A DNA stretch of 64,000 nucleotides, taken from assembly GCF_004193775.1 (NCBI RefSeq), contig NC_041008.1:3970958-4034957 (forward strand), written 5' to 3'. A model generated the notes under the pieces. That model was given only the letters and a program-made list of their open reading frames with translations, ran no database searches and had not been told where the DNA came from. The first letter of the stretch is position 1. Every line of letters begins with the position of its first letter. Below, piece after piece: positions 23,119-35,552 of this stretch. The DNA is from Glycine soja (lineage: Eukaryota; Streptophyta; Magnoliopsida; Fabales; Fabaceae). The position numbers and the translations under genes are program-made.

Positions 23119-26100
23119 ATGGGAGGAAAGAGGAAGAAGAGCGATGATGATGATGACGTGGAAGCAGAAGCAGAAGCTTCAGGTTGGAAGAAGAAAACGA
23201 GAACGACGTCGGAGAGAGAGAAGGAGAAGAAGGAGCCATTGCGTCCTTCGATGATAAAGAACAAGGAGAAGCGATCGGAGCTGCACGCGAAACTGAAGCA
23301 CCAGAAGAAGCTCGAGAAGCGCGCCAAGGCCAAGGCTCGGGACGCTGCTCTCAAGAAAGCTCTCGAGCTCGGCGAGGAGGTCCTTCTCTTCATTCTCACT
23401 CTCCTTCTCTCAAATAATTTGAATCCTTATTCTTTCTTTTTTTGTTTCGTTTTTTCGATTCGTATCGTTGACGATTCTTCGTGTTTCTGCAGCCTCCAGA
23501 GAAGAAGGTCCCTCGCACTATCGAGAACACGAGGGAACTCGACGAGACCGTTTGCAAGCCCGATGACGAAGAGGTTTTGAACTTTTATTATTAGGGTTTT
23601 AGTCTTCTGATTTGTGCTTTGTGATTGCAAAATTTGTGATTTTGTGCTACTGATATAGTATTATTTGTCCTTAGTTTTCATTTGATAATATTAGATTGGA
23701 TTAGGATTATTGGTGCTAAATGCTAATTCCACTTTTTTCTGAGAATCACGGATGGTATGATGCTAATTGATTGCGCCAATTTAAATTAAAACAGGTTTTC
23801 TTAGTAGTTTAGTATCGGCAGGAGTGGGGATTGTGGGGGGAAAATAGAGGGGAACAAGAACAGATTTTTAAACTCTGGAATTCGGTCAATTCGCAAATGG
23901 GATGGATAACTTGTTTTTCTACGAGGGACTTTTCTTTACAATTTTGAATTTGCATGCAGTGTTGCTGTTTTTCAAATATTTTTTTTTAATTACTTGTATT
24001 GACTAATGAATTATACTTGTTTGCAGTTATTTGCTGGAAATGATGCTGATGAATTTGGTCCAATTTTGAATCAGCAACAAACTCCCAAGATATTAATCAC
24101 CACTTGCCGCTTCCATTCTACTGTATGTTCCCTATATGCAACTTGTTTTTAATCTCTGCCTAGTCTGTCTGGCATAAGTACTTTTGGAGCAATAACTCTT
24201 TACTCCTTAATTGTATAACTTGTTTCCAACTTTTGGCTAAATTATGACTTGATCTGCAGAGGGGACCTGCTTTTATATCAGAGTTGCTTTCAGTTATACC
24301 AAATGCACATTACTTCAAGAGAGGAACATATGATCTGAAAAAGGTGCTGTGATTCTCACTTTCTCTTCTCCATGTGAGGGAAAAACATATAAAACTTTAG
24401 AACTTGTTTGAGCATTTCTTTCTAATTCAATTTTAAATTACAGATTGTAGAATATGCAAAGAAGAAGGACTTCACTTCTATTATAGTTGTTCACACCAAT
24501 CGTAGGGAACCAGGTTTGCTGCTTTCCTGTGAAGATTCAATCTATGCAGATTTCATATAAAAGATTGTTTTTAAGATACATTTATGCCTTTTTCTTCTAG
24601 ATATTAAGGGAAGATGCCCCTACAAGTGCTTAAATTTTTTCTCCTATGTATTGTAGATGCTCTTTTAATCATAGGTGTACCTGATGGGCCTACTGCTCAT
24701 TTCAAGCTCTCGAAACTTGTTTTGCGCAAGGATATCAAGGTATGAAATAATCTGCATAATTTGAATTTTGAAGTAGATAAATAAAATAAGAAATCTCTTT
24801 TGAAAGGAAATATGTCGTGACATGTTAATTGTCTAGTCTACAGGTGCTCACCGTTGAAACTTATTTTTTGTCCCCTTCACTTTTTGCTTAGTGGTCACTA
24901 TAAAAAAAAACTCTTATAGGTCTTGCATTGCAACTTGTGTTACTAATATCAAATTAAATCTACTTTGTGATTCAATTTGTGTAAACAGGAAAGATTGGTA
25001 GTCAATTTTATTTCTGTGTTGAGATTAAGCATGTCACTTTTTGTTAACAAAAATAAATGATTTAAATTTTTATTGCATGCATTTTGTGCTCCTTTGCAGA
25101 ATCATGGAAATCCAACCGGTCACAAGCCCGAGCTTGTATTGAATAACTTCACAACACGTCTAGGGCATCGAGTTGGAAGGTGATCATTATCTTATTCTAT
25201 GTTTCATTTTTTCTTGAACATTTATGTTACATGTAATGTTTTTTTCTTTTATAATTTTGTTGTATTCAAATGCTAGGTATGATTGAAATACTTTTACACT
25301 TGTCAGTTATTTTTATAATTTTCTTTTGCTGAATATTTTTATAAATTTTTTATCATCAAATATCTCTTCTGTTTCCTGTTTCTATATAATAATAGTTTGT
25401 ATAAGCATTGAACTGAACTCTTGCTATTTGTTGATTTTTTTAAATAGGTTGATACAGTCACTTTTCCCACAAGATCCAGAATTTAAAGGCCGGCGAGTAG
25501 TCACTTTCCACAACCAGAGAGACTTCATATTCTTCCGGCATCATCGGTATATATCCATAAAGCATACAATATTGCCATTTGATTCAAAATATTAGTGATT
25601 TTCATTTTCCTGACATTGTGTTATGTTCAACCATATAATTAAGGTATATTTTTGAAACCAAAGAAGTTAAAAAAGCAGAGTCCAAAGGTAAAAAGGACAA
25701 AGATGGCGAGAGTGAGAATGTTCCTGAACAGAAAACAATTGCCCGACTTCAGGTTGGTGTTGGCTCTTTTTTTATGCTTTTTATTTACCACCATTTAAAA
25801 ATTCAATAGCTGTTGGCTACTGAGTGTAAATCCCTGTATCTCAAATAGTTGTTATTTATGCTTTCGGCTGCTCCTCATTGCTTTCCTTGTAAGTGTTATA
25901 ATTTTTTTTTTGCTCAGCAAAAATAGGTAATTAGATTATATGCAAAGTACCAGAGGTACTGAAAATACTAACAATAGAGATATACACCAAAGTTGACTTC
26001 CTTGTAAGTGTTATAATAGTGATATATAGTACGTGAAGTGATGGTCCATAAGTATTAGATAATAGAACTGGTGGTTAAGATTGTTGACTTCTGTGATTTA

Positions 26101-26853
26101 GAGTGATCTTGATCAGGGGCTAATATATAAGAGAGACTATGTGAAGATTATTTAATGTTTTGTTTATGCCAGTTGTTTGCTATTTAATCTGTATTCACAT
26201 GTAGACTCTAGAGAGAGTTAATCATGAATGCGATTATGACAGACCAAAAGTTGTCACATGAGAAGATATGGATGCTTACGTTAGAGATGGGTGATGGGTC
26301 TACTCTATCTGCAATTACCTTCACAATGTCTATAATATTTATGATATTAATCTGTATTCACATGTAGACCGTAGAGAGAGTTAGTTAATCATGAATGTGA
26401 TTATGACAGACTAAAAGTTGTCACATGAGAAGATATGGATGCTTACGTTAGAGATGGGTGATGGGTCTACTCTATCTGCATTTACCTTCACAATGTCTAA
26501 TGTTTTTGATATTTTCAAGAATTTAAATTCTTCAAGCTGATTCGTTCAAGTTTTAATCTTATTAATAATGGTCTCCAAACTTGCCTCTGTAAATGCAGGA
26601 ATGTGGTCCTCGTTTCACATTAAAATTGATTAGCCTGCAGCATGGAACATTTGACACCAAGGGTGGGGAATATGAGTGGGTTCACAAGGTAATTTTCTTG
26701 TTAACTAAACCAACTCCCAGTTTCAATTCTTGGTCTTTACCATGTGAAGCATTCCTCCTGCCTACCTAACTCTGGCCATTGTTATTTTGTTGTCTTTTTC
26801 TTCTTCTCTTTTAGCCGGAAATGGACACTAGCCGAAGGAGGTTCTTCCTATGA
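23119..26853 (+). CDS. RPF1: Ribosome production factor 1, Brix domain protein
   Basis: Eleven exons: 23119-23379, 23493-23573, 24027-24122, 24260-24343, 24444-24513, 24657-24739, 25100-25179, 25448-25546, 25644-25752, 26599-26688 and 26815-26853, giving 363 residues. Residues 1-87 are extremely rich in Lys, Arg and Glu, a typical nucleolar-targeting region. The Brix domain starts near residue 134 (KILITTC) and runs through [12 protein letters not shown] and [13 protein letters not shown] to the [22 protein letters not shown] end. RPF1 binds pre-rRNA in nucleolar pre-60S particles and is needed for large-subunit maturation. The ATG at 23119 is the first one after the telo-box. All motifs are intact. 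Intron 9 (846 bases) has taken up a LINE end and a direct duplication. Confidence 0.93.
25883..26017 (-). mobile_element. 5'-truncated LINE tail with 20-base target-site duplication
   Basis: A perfect 20-base direct repeat (ttccttgtaagtgttataat) lies at 25883-25902 and 25998-26017. Between them is a 95-base insert that, read on the minus strand, contains TACCTCTGGTACTTTGC and ends TTTTTGCTGAGC followed by poly(A). This is the form of a 5'-truncated plant L1-type LINE 3' end. It lies in RPF1 intron 9 and must be fairly young, as the duplication is exact. Confidence 0.75.
26186..26499 (+). repeat. Direct tandem duplication in RPF1 intron 9
   Basis: Copies at about 26186-26334 and 26349-26499. 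They share nearly identical text from ctgtattcacatgtagac to accttcacaatgtct, with a few substitutions and a 4-base insertion (agtt) in the second copy. No coding role. Confidence 0.85.
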
Positions 26854-29631
26854 CTTGTTTGGGAAGGTTGCATTTTGGACATCTTTTTTGCTGGAAATAG
26901 GTTTTATCCGGTGAAGAGGGTTAATTATCTTGAGGTTGTTGGGATCTTTCAACTTAATTCTGGTGTATCATTTTTTTATTTTTTTTTATTGGGGGCTAAA
27001 GTCCTATCATCTCTGTAAGCCGTGAGCAATTTTGACCTTACATCTATTGGTGGTTGAGGAAGAGATAACAAAGGTTTCTTATAAGCAAATATATAAGCAA
27101 TTTTGTATTATGGTAAAAAATATCAAGTAGCATTAGCCTTACAAGTTCACTTATCTTTATTGATCTGTTTGGAACTTTGGATCATTAGATGTGGATTGAT
27201 CTGAGCTGATTAGTGACCACACCACTTAATTAGATGGGTAAAGTTTATAATCATCTAGCGCGGCTTCGACAGAAAATAAATCTTGAAGATGACATGTTCC
27301 TTTTCACATACTAAACTAAAAATAATTGAAAAAATTGAACAACTCTAAAGTGTGATTGATTTATGAATTCTCCACTCTTCAACGCACGTTGGATGAAATT
27401 TTCCTTCTCATAAAAGTGAATACAAATACACCTAAGGCTGTAGTAGATTAGTTCATTTTTTTTTTTACATAAGAAGTTATTTAAATCAAATATAAAAATA
27501 ATATACACTTTTGTTTAATTTGGTTTGAATGCAATATTAAGAAATACAATTAAGATATCTTTTATTTTTCTAAAAAATTAGGTTTTTTCTCATTTATTAC
27601 ACAATAACAAGTACTCACAACTGCTCCTACTAAGAGTATTATTTCATGAAACAAAAAATTAATGCTTCGTTGATTTTCTAAAATGACAAATAATTTAGAA
27701 CATTCTTTTTTTTACTGAAACATCATATAAAGTTTAACGAAGGGAATATAACATAATAATGATAAACCTATTATTTACTTATTTTTTTAGAAGCGTTACT
27801 CATGGTAATATAATAATAATGAAGTAATTTTTTTTACTTCTTAAGCCGTACAAATCCATAATACTAGATGGAAAAGCCCAAAATAAAGAATTCTTTAGGT
27901 TAATTATTTGTTATATTTCTTGGTGTTTGTATCCTTAATTTAATGGGTTCGTGTCTGCTTCACGCAATTGGTTGGTAAGTCGCATATCTTTCCTAATTTT
28001 ATGCTGCGGAGGTGTCATTTAAATCAAAAGAGAGGGTGTCACCGACATGTGTAAGTATAATTTTGATCCTTTTCAGAACATTGCCTTGTCTAATCATAAA
28101 AGCTGCATTATATTCCGCGTCCTTATGTAGGTATCATCAGCACAAGCAACAATTACTAATATGCTAGTATTTTTTAAGGGCATTAGGCATAATACTAATT
28201 TGTGTAATTATTTATCCTATCTTTGGTAGAGAAAAAAGAAAATAAAAAAGAAACAAGCATTTTGAAACTTAAATTGGAGGAAAAGTGAAAGATTTTTTTT
28301 TTCTTCAAGTCAATTTTTCTTCAACCAAATAAAAAAAATTCATTATACATGTTTTTTTTTTCTCTCAAATTTTTTCCTTCCCCTTTCAATTCTTCTAAAC
28401 GGACTTTTAATGTAAAACAATAGTAATGTAGTAAAAACTTTTAGTTGATTTGTGGTCAAGCGAAAGAAATACTTATATAACCCGTATGAACAAGGTTTAT
28501 TCCAGAATTTCTATTTTAAACAAATGTAAGATAGAAGGATCATTACGTTAAAAAAAAATAAACAGATAGAAGGGAAAGGGAGGAATAAATAACTAATTAA
28601 CTTGCATTTATTTGTAATTATATATAAAGGAAATAAGATATTTTTTTACATATTTTTATATCTATTTTATTTTTATATCCATATTTATAAGTTAGTGTTT
28701 TATTTTTATAATTACCTTCATAAATTATTCATTAATTTTTATTATTTAAAAATATGAAAAACTAGTTATTCATGGAATGTCTGTTTTCCCTAATGTAATA
28801 TGATATTTCTTTATTTGCGGGGTGTAAAATAATGTGTATAATAATCAAAGCAACGAAAATGATGCAACTGTTCTGATTAAACAGATAAAATATGCTACTT
28901 GATAGGTCAATTGATATTTTAAATTGATGCAAATATTAGTATCTAGTTTTAATAGCATAAGGGAGAATTTTTTTATGAAAAATTGAAAATAAGGTAATAT
29001 GTAGTAGGCCTGCCTATCTTAAAAGTTTTCCCTCAAACAAGAAAGAAAATACAAAAAATTGAAGCACATTATTCATCATTTTAATTCAACCATACCTTTC
29101 AACTTTTTTGTCTGGTCATGTGTGTGGTTTAATTTTGAGAAAAAAATACTTTCTAAATAGAATACTATATTTCTTTATTTTTATTTTTATTTTTCTTTTA
29201 ATTTAACTAAACAAGTAAAGAAAATTTTAACATTTTACGCTTCATTTTTTTTATCTCATGTAAACTAAAAAAAAAACATCACTCCTAATTTTATATTTTT
29301 TTTAATATTTTTCAGTTGTCAAACCAAACATTAAGGATACATTTAAGAAAATGGAAACGTGTCAAATTGTTTTATTAAAATGAAAAATAAACTAATATAC
29401 TAGATATCATATATATATATATATGTAAAAAAATAGTTTTACGTTCACAAACTATCATATATTATAATTTAATGAATTTTTGATAATTATTTTAAAAGTA
29501 ACATATTAATAATTTTGAATTTTGTTTGTTATTATAATATTAATTTAAAGTATTCTTTAACTTTGATGATTAATTTTTATAAAAAAAAAGCTGATTTATT
29601 ACTTTTTAATATGATTTTATATCTAAAAATT

Positions 29632-29880
29632 TTGAGTTCAATTTGAACGAGCATATTTTGTTGTTATGAGGTAAAAATATTGATTCAAGTAACTATAATC
29701 ATTAAATTCTAAATATTATATACAATAAATGTATATTTAATTTGATTTTTTTATCCACAAAATTTAAATTTCAAATCTCACTTAAAAAATCAAATTCAAT
29801 TTTACTAGGAGATATTTTGTTGTTATGCGGTAAAAGTACAGATTCAAGCATCTATAATCATTAAATTCTAAGTATTATCT
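29632..29880 (+). repeat. Spaced direct repeat of about 90 bases
   Basis: Copies at about 29632-29720 and 29791-29880 share atattttgttgttatg, ggtaaaa, gattcaag and ctataatcattaaattct in the same order. The spacing is about 160 bases. Likely an old local duplication or part of an unnamed repeat. Confidence 0.7.
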
Positions 29881-31171
29881 ATTTAATTCCTATTGATAAA
29901 AACTTAACACAAAACTTGTGCATAAACTTAAAATTTTGAGAACGAAACCAGCCATTCTCAAGAATTTTCATGTCACGCCAGACATTTATGTGAAACCGTG
30001 TTTAGGGGTGATTAGGTGGGACAGGACAGAAAAGAACATAAAAAAATTATTTGAATTGAAATAAAGAAATAAAAATATGAAATTCACACAAATTTAAAAA
30101 TTTATCTTTATTTTTAATTTCATTCTAACCCGTGACTTCATCTTCACAGTATTTTTTGTTTTGAAGAATATTATGACAGGTTTCACCATCGATTTCTTTT
30201 CCGCGGCCCAAACCGCAAGTTTGATGGAAATGGATAGATAGACTTATTTCAATTCCGCCCACTATAATAATATACCTATGGGCTAAATTTTTTTCCACAC
30301 ATTTATTATTGATATTTAATATTTTATAGAAAAGATAGAAAACTTCTTTTTTATTTTTTAAGAAAACGATAGAAAACTAAGGACCATATAAAATTCTATA
30401 TGCATTCAGTGTTTTTGTTTTCAATCATAATCAACCTGCTGTCATAGTGTTTGGTAGTAAGGTGAGTAGCAAGGGGCTGTTCCATTTAATTTATCTCCAC
30501 TTCACATTTTTAAAAAGTAAAATTAATTAAGCTCAGGTTATAAAAAATATTTAGATTCTTTATCTGTTATTCCTTTTTTATGTTGTGAGAGAGAAAAAAT
30601 ATTAAAAGAGCCATGCTTTATTAATTTAATTTTTATGACTATTTTATATCATATATTGTCATGTTGTCTGGTCAGTATAAAAAAAAAAAAACTTAAATCC
30701 AATTCTCAGTTTCTCACTATTTTATATCATAAATTTCACCAGTTAATTACATGCTATAACATTTTTTTAAAAACATCTCACAATTATTTTCTATAGGAGA
30801 TAATTTTAGACATTATATTATCACTAATCAATAAATATAACTAATTGAATATTTATAGTATCTTTTTTTTTCTGAATTCTTTTATAGTATCTTATTATCT
30901 TTAGATGAGAGAAAAAAATAGAGAACAAAAAATATAGATAACTATATTTTTTATTTAATTTATTCTTTTATTAATTGATAAAAATAGGGGGGAAATAGTT
31001 TTTTACTAAATAAAACATCTTTTAAAAACAAAAGTTCAATTACTTTTGTTGTTATTTTCCTTCAATTAATTTTTTTAAAAAAAATTATCCGTAAAAATGT
31101 AAAAGATTTACAATAATTTCCATACTCTACTCCTTGACACAGAAATACTAGAATTCTGTTAACTTTGTTAT

Positions 31172-31410
31172 TAATACGCTGACTGATTACATTAATTTAT
31201 TCATACAAAAAGTGTGAGACATTGAAAGAAGACCATACTAGTTAACCAGAACGTACACTGAATCAAACCACCTATGTTTGCTACTACTAATAATACGCCG
31301 ACAAATTACATTAATTTACTATTTATACTACTATGATCAATGTAGACATTGAAAAAAGACCGTACAACTTAACCCAAACGTTACACTCAATAAAAAAAAC
31401 CACCCTACCT
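31172..31410 (+). repeat. Adjacent direct duplication upstream of the EEP/EF-hand gene
   Basis: Copies at about 31172-31289 and 31291-31410. Shared words in order: taatacgc, attacattaattta, gacattgaaa, aagacc, ttaacc, aacg and acactcaa/acactgaa. The block ends about 460 bases before the putative TATA box. Confidence 0.7.
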
Positions 31411-31757
31411 AGTACCTAGAGCCGTGCAACTGAAGGTTCGACTTGATTAAGATAAAATATGAACAAACGAATGAATCAATACCCTTTTAACTGAAAGTAG
31501 ATGATTAGAATAACAGAATCCCAGCTGGGGAAAGTTCTCGTTTTTTTTTTTTGTTGACATGGTGAAGACGTGTGCGTTGCGTAACAAAGTGAATCAAGTG
31601 TGCCTCAATAAGTGATAACCACAATTTTTTTTTTCCTGTAATAATGATATTGATATAAAATCATCCAACTAAAAATATTATTAATGAGATCGTTAATGCA
31701 AATAAAATGATTATTTGTTTTTTCAACACAATCTATATTTCATGTCCAATAATAATC

Positions 31758-31760
<3 letters not shown>

Positions 31761-31803
<43 letters not shown>
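31761..31803. repeat. (AT)n microsatellite near the EEP/EF-hand promoter
   Basis: A run of about 21 AT units, roughly 70 bases upstream of the putative TATA box of the next gene. Probably polymorphic in length. Confidence 0.9.
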
Positions 31804-31805
<2 letters not shown>

Positions 31806-31872
31806 CATGTTAAAGCATGACACATGAACGAGCACAGTGCTGTAACGCTGAAACCCCAACTTCCCTCTCTCT

Positions 31873-31880
31873 TATATATA
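31873..31880 (+). promoter_or_regulatory. TATA box of the EEP/EF-hand gene
   Basis: TATATATA directly follows a TCCCTCTCTCT pyrimidine patch, a common plant core-promoter layout. The leader from about 31905 to 32190 would be near 290 bases. Confidence 0.5.
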
Positions 31881-32055
31881 ATTGCCTGCTCACCACATCG
31901 CTACAACCACAAGAGATAGAATAAGAAGAAGCTAGATTATGTTCCATAGCATTCACTCACATAATAATACGTGACCCATTTCAAAGATTTCGTCTTAAGC
32001 ACATAAATTTAAGTTCAAAATCTCACCTTTATTGACTGTGGCGAGGATCTTGAGA

Positions 32056-32106
32056 ATGGTAGGTGATTCTCTGAAAAGGGTCTTTTTGCTCCTCTCTTGG
32101 ATTTGA
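32056..32106 (+). other. Upstream ORF (16 codons) in the leader of the EEP/EF-hand gene
   Basis: The first ATG after the putative transcription start opens a 16-residue frame (MVGDSLKRVFLLLSWI) that ends 84 bases before the main ATG. It could lower translation of the main frame. Alternatively the start at 32056 belongs to an alternative first exon, since ATG is followed by GTAGGT, a possible donor. Confidence 0.4.
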
Positions 32107-32190
32107 TTTGATTTGAATTTATTTTTTTGGGGGGGAGTGTTGGATTTGAAAAAGGGGTTATTTTGATTTTTGATTGGGGTTTCTAATGCT

Positions 32191-35100
32191 ATGAGTGGAA
32201 TTCAGGTTGTGGCTGCGGGTGCTAAGTTCAATTTGAGAAGAGGGAATGGTTCTTCTCATAATGTTGTCAATAGCTATAGCAGTGATGGAGATCTCTGCAG
32301 AATTAACAAGAGTGGGTGTTTTTCGTCAGCGGCAGAGGTGGATAGAGACCCTTCTTGTGTTTCATTCACCACTTTCAACATTCTGGCTCCGATTTACAAA
32401 CGGATTGATCCACAGGTATTGTCTTGTGTTGTGTTCTTTTTCCTTGGTTTTATTATGTTCATGGAATTCATAGTGGTCTCAAAATGTGTGATTTGGAGGG
32501 TTTCACTCTGAAATCTGAATTGGTTGTGCTGTTGTTGTGAACAGAACCAAGGCCTACGAGAAAGTGACTTCAGATCATTCTGGTTGGACAGGAATAACAG
32601 GATTCTTGATTGCTTGCTTTATGAATCATCTTCTATTATGTGCCTTCAGGTAGCAATTTCTCTCCTTTCTCTTTGGTGGGCATTGTCTCTTGTGAAAAAC
32701 AAAAACATTTTTCTTTGGTTGTGAATGGTGTTTTTCCTTACCAGCTCTCACTCACTCTATGCTACGATGTTTGTTTCATGTTTAGGAGTTTTGGGTTGGA
32801 AATGAAGAACTTGTTAACATGTATGAGGAGAAACTTGGGGATGCTGGCTACCATCTCTTCAAGCTTCCTCGAACCAACAATCGCGGAGATGGTAAGTGTG
32901 TGAAAATGCCATTCATCCTCAATCCTCATCCTCGTTTAAATATTTGTTTTCCCAATTGTTGCACTTATTTGTTTTCTAGTGGTTAGTGCTAATGTTCCAT
33001 GTGGTTCTGGAGGATTATTTTATTTTTTATATAAGATCTATGCTTCTTTAAGTAATTTTTCTGCTCTTTGGCTCAAAAACTCATTTATTATGCAGGCCTG
33101 CTGACTGCCATACGTAAAGAATGTCTAAGAGTTATGGATTATAAAGAGTTGCTTTTTAACGATTGTGGTGATCGTGTCGCTCAGTTGTTACATGTTCAGT
33201 CCGTTACCCCCTTGTTACAAAACCCAAAAGGCTGTGTTCCCCAAGAGTTTCTGATTGTGAACACCCACTTGTTATTTCCTCATGATTCAAGTCTGTGCGT
33301 AGTGAGATTGAATCAGGTATGTGAATCCCCAGCAATTTAATCTTTTTTGTCTGATTTATTGATGATTGTTATAGGCTTCTAGGCTTCTAGCCAACTTGCT
33401 TTCAATCTTAATTAAAACTAGACTTATCTTTTGTCTTCTTGTAGGTTTACCAAATATTGCAATATGTGGAATTGTATCAGAGAGAAAACAGGCTCAAACC
33501 CATGCCTATTATACTCTGTGGGTGAGTTTATTGTTTGATTTTCCTACGATGTTATGTTAGTGTTTCACTGGAACAGATGTCCTTATAGTGTGGATTTCAT
33601 GTTCTATCTAATGCAGTGACTGGAATGGAAGTAAGCGTGGACATGTTTACAAGTTCCTTAGGTCACAGGGGTTTGTATCATCATATGATATTGCTAATCG
33701 ATACAGCGACAGTTATGCAGATGCTCACAAGGTAAATATCTCATTATATAGAATTGTTATATGCTTTCCTGGTATTAAAAGCATAGTCTTGGTAGTTTTT
33801 TTTTTTTTTTGCTCGAACTTTTAATATTTTCCCATTGATCCTGCAGTGGGTTAGTCACCGAAATCATAGGGGAAATATCTGTGGTGTTGACTTCATTTGG
33901 CTTTGCAATCCCAACCAAGCACGTAAACCTTTGAAGACAAGTTGGGCTGAAGCTGTATTTAGTATACTAAAAGTGAGTATGACTCACCCATTTTATATAT
34001 TTTTTGTTGTCTTTGTATTTCTGACTTCTTACTTTTAAAAGATAAAATATGAAACTCAACTGTTCAAGGTAAGTGAAACATATGTGGTATAGGTTTGGGA
34101 AATAGAGCTTATGGTTATGGATGAGCTTTTCATAGAAAATTCAAGTTGTACTTGTTAACCAATTTTATTTATTGATTTGATCTTGAAAACTTAATATCAC
34201 TAGTTATGTTTTTAGGAGTTCCAGGCAAGTCCATCAGCAATTTTTACTAAGCTTCCCATAAGTAGAAATGTAAACACTTGAAAGTTGAAATACCATTACA
34301 TCCTTGTATTTGATTTTTCATGGACATTCATAATCACAAAGCTTATTTTTTTGCTGTGAAGAAATAATGAGAATATATGCATGGCCATTTTAGCTCTGCA
34401 TCTAATGTTTTTTTTTTTTTGGATTTCAGTTCCAGTTACGAAAAGCATCAGTGTCTGAAGATGACGCATTTACCTTTCTGAAGGGTGACAACTATGCTGA
34501 TTCTGTGACTTATTTTAGTTTTTCTGAAGCACTCCGTCAGGTACTTCATATCTGCTAATATATGACGATATAAATTCCAGTAGCAATAGGCAAAAAAAGA
34601 AGAGAGAAAATTAGAAAAAGACACTCATTACCATAACTTTTGCAGGTGAAGTTAGTTGGTGTGCCTTATGGACTATGCTTTCAACAGTTGCAAGACCTAT
34701 GGAATCAAGCAGATGTTGATGGAAATGGTGTCATCGACTTTGAAGAATTCAAGGTAACATTATACAGTATGTCTTCACTTTTGGATGATGTCTACAAATA
34801 TGCACGCACTTGAATGTGCCTAACGCAGTGTGCATGAATGTTAAAATTCTGTGACAAAGATCATAGGAATAGTGTAACAGTACCTCTATCCTTATATACA
34901 AGACCCTTTTAACTAGTTCACAGGAATTAAGAAATTTGATTTAGTTAATAACATTAATTTTTTTAACAATTTGTTATAATTTTTAAAAAATACCCATAAT
35001 ATTGTTGAGACTCATCATCACTCTTTTTCCTCCTCATTACTTTTCATCTAATTAATTAATGTTTAGAGAGAGAGAGTATTGGTTATGTAGTTATCTCATT

Positions 35101-35552
35101 AATTTACAGTATTTATTTTTTAAAAAATTGCAAAGTTACTAAGAGCATTTTGATAAATAAAAGAAAAATTGATGCTAAAGACAATTTGGAAGGAGTCTTA
35201 TAAAAAGTGAGACATTTTTCGGAAGGTTCCTATAAGGAGGTACTAGCAAATATCTAGCACACAGTATCTGTTATTATTGAATAAAATAGTGATAATTGAC
35301 TTTGCATTGCAGCAGAAAATATGGAATTCTACATGTCCAGAGCATGTGTTGGAAAATGTGAATGGGTGCATGGAGGATGGTAACACAGAACAGGAGCAAG
35401 AAGCCATTGGTTTTAAGGTGAAGAATGCAATGCTGTATCCGCGTGAAGTGGAGAAAGGACTATGGCCAGAAGATTATTCTCTTTCTGATCATGCTAGACT
35501 CACAGCTGTGTTTTCAACAGCAAGGATGCGATGTTCTGGCGTACAAAACTGA
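32191..35552 (+). CDS. Endonuclease/exonuclease/phosphatase family protein with EF-hand (At1g02270 type)
   Basis: Ten exons: 32191-32415, 32545-32649, 32786-32891, 33096-33316, 33445-33521, 33617-33731, 33847-33972, 34430-34540, 34646-34753 and 35313-35552, giving 477 residues. The EEP fold shows N63 (TFNILAP), E111 (CLQE), the GDWN motif at 245-248 and the terminal SDH at 456-458, so the DNase I/CCR4-like catalytic set is complete. A canonical EF-hand loop, DVDGNGVIDFEE (about 385-396), sits between the core and the last catalytic motif. Relatives are CCR4-like deadenylases and the plant group annotated as calcium-binding EEP proteins; substrate unknown. The last intron ends in a tandem CAGCAG acceptor, so one glutamine may be optional. 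No transit or signal peptide is evident. Confidence 0.9.

Larger units (their letters stand above)
26854..31760. other. AT-rich intergenic region without genes
   Basis: About 4.9 kb of very AT-rich DNA after RPF1. Runs of A or T and short ORFs only. It includes two direct-repeat pairs listed separately, and a less AT-rich patch around 29930-30230 without coding signal. No domain-bearing frame on either strand. Confidence 0.5.

Noticed and set aside
23097..23399. Minus-strand frame opposite RPF1 exon 1
   Set aside because: It is the antisense shadow of the Lys/Glu-rich N-terminus, giving Ser/Phe low complexity.
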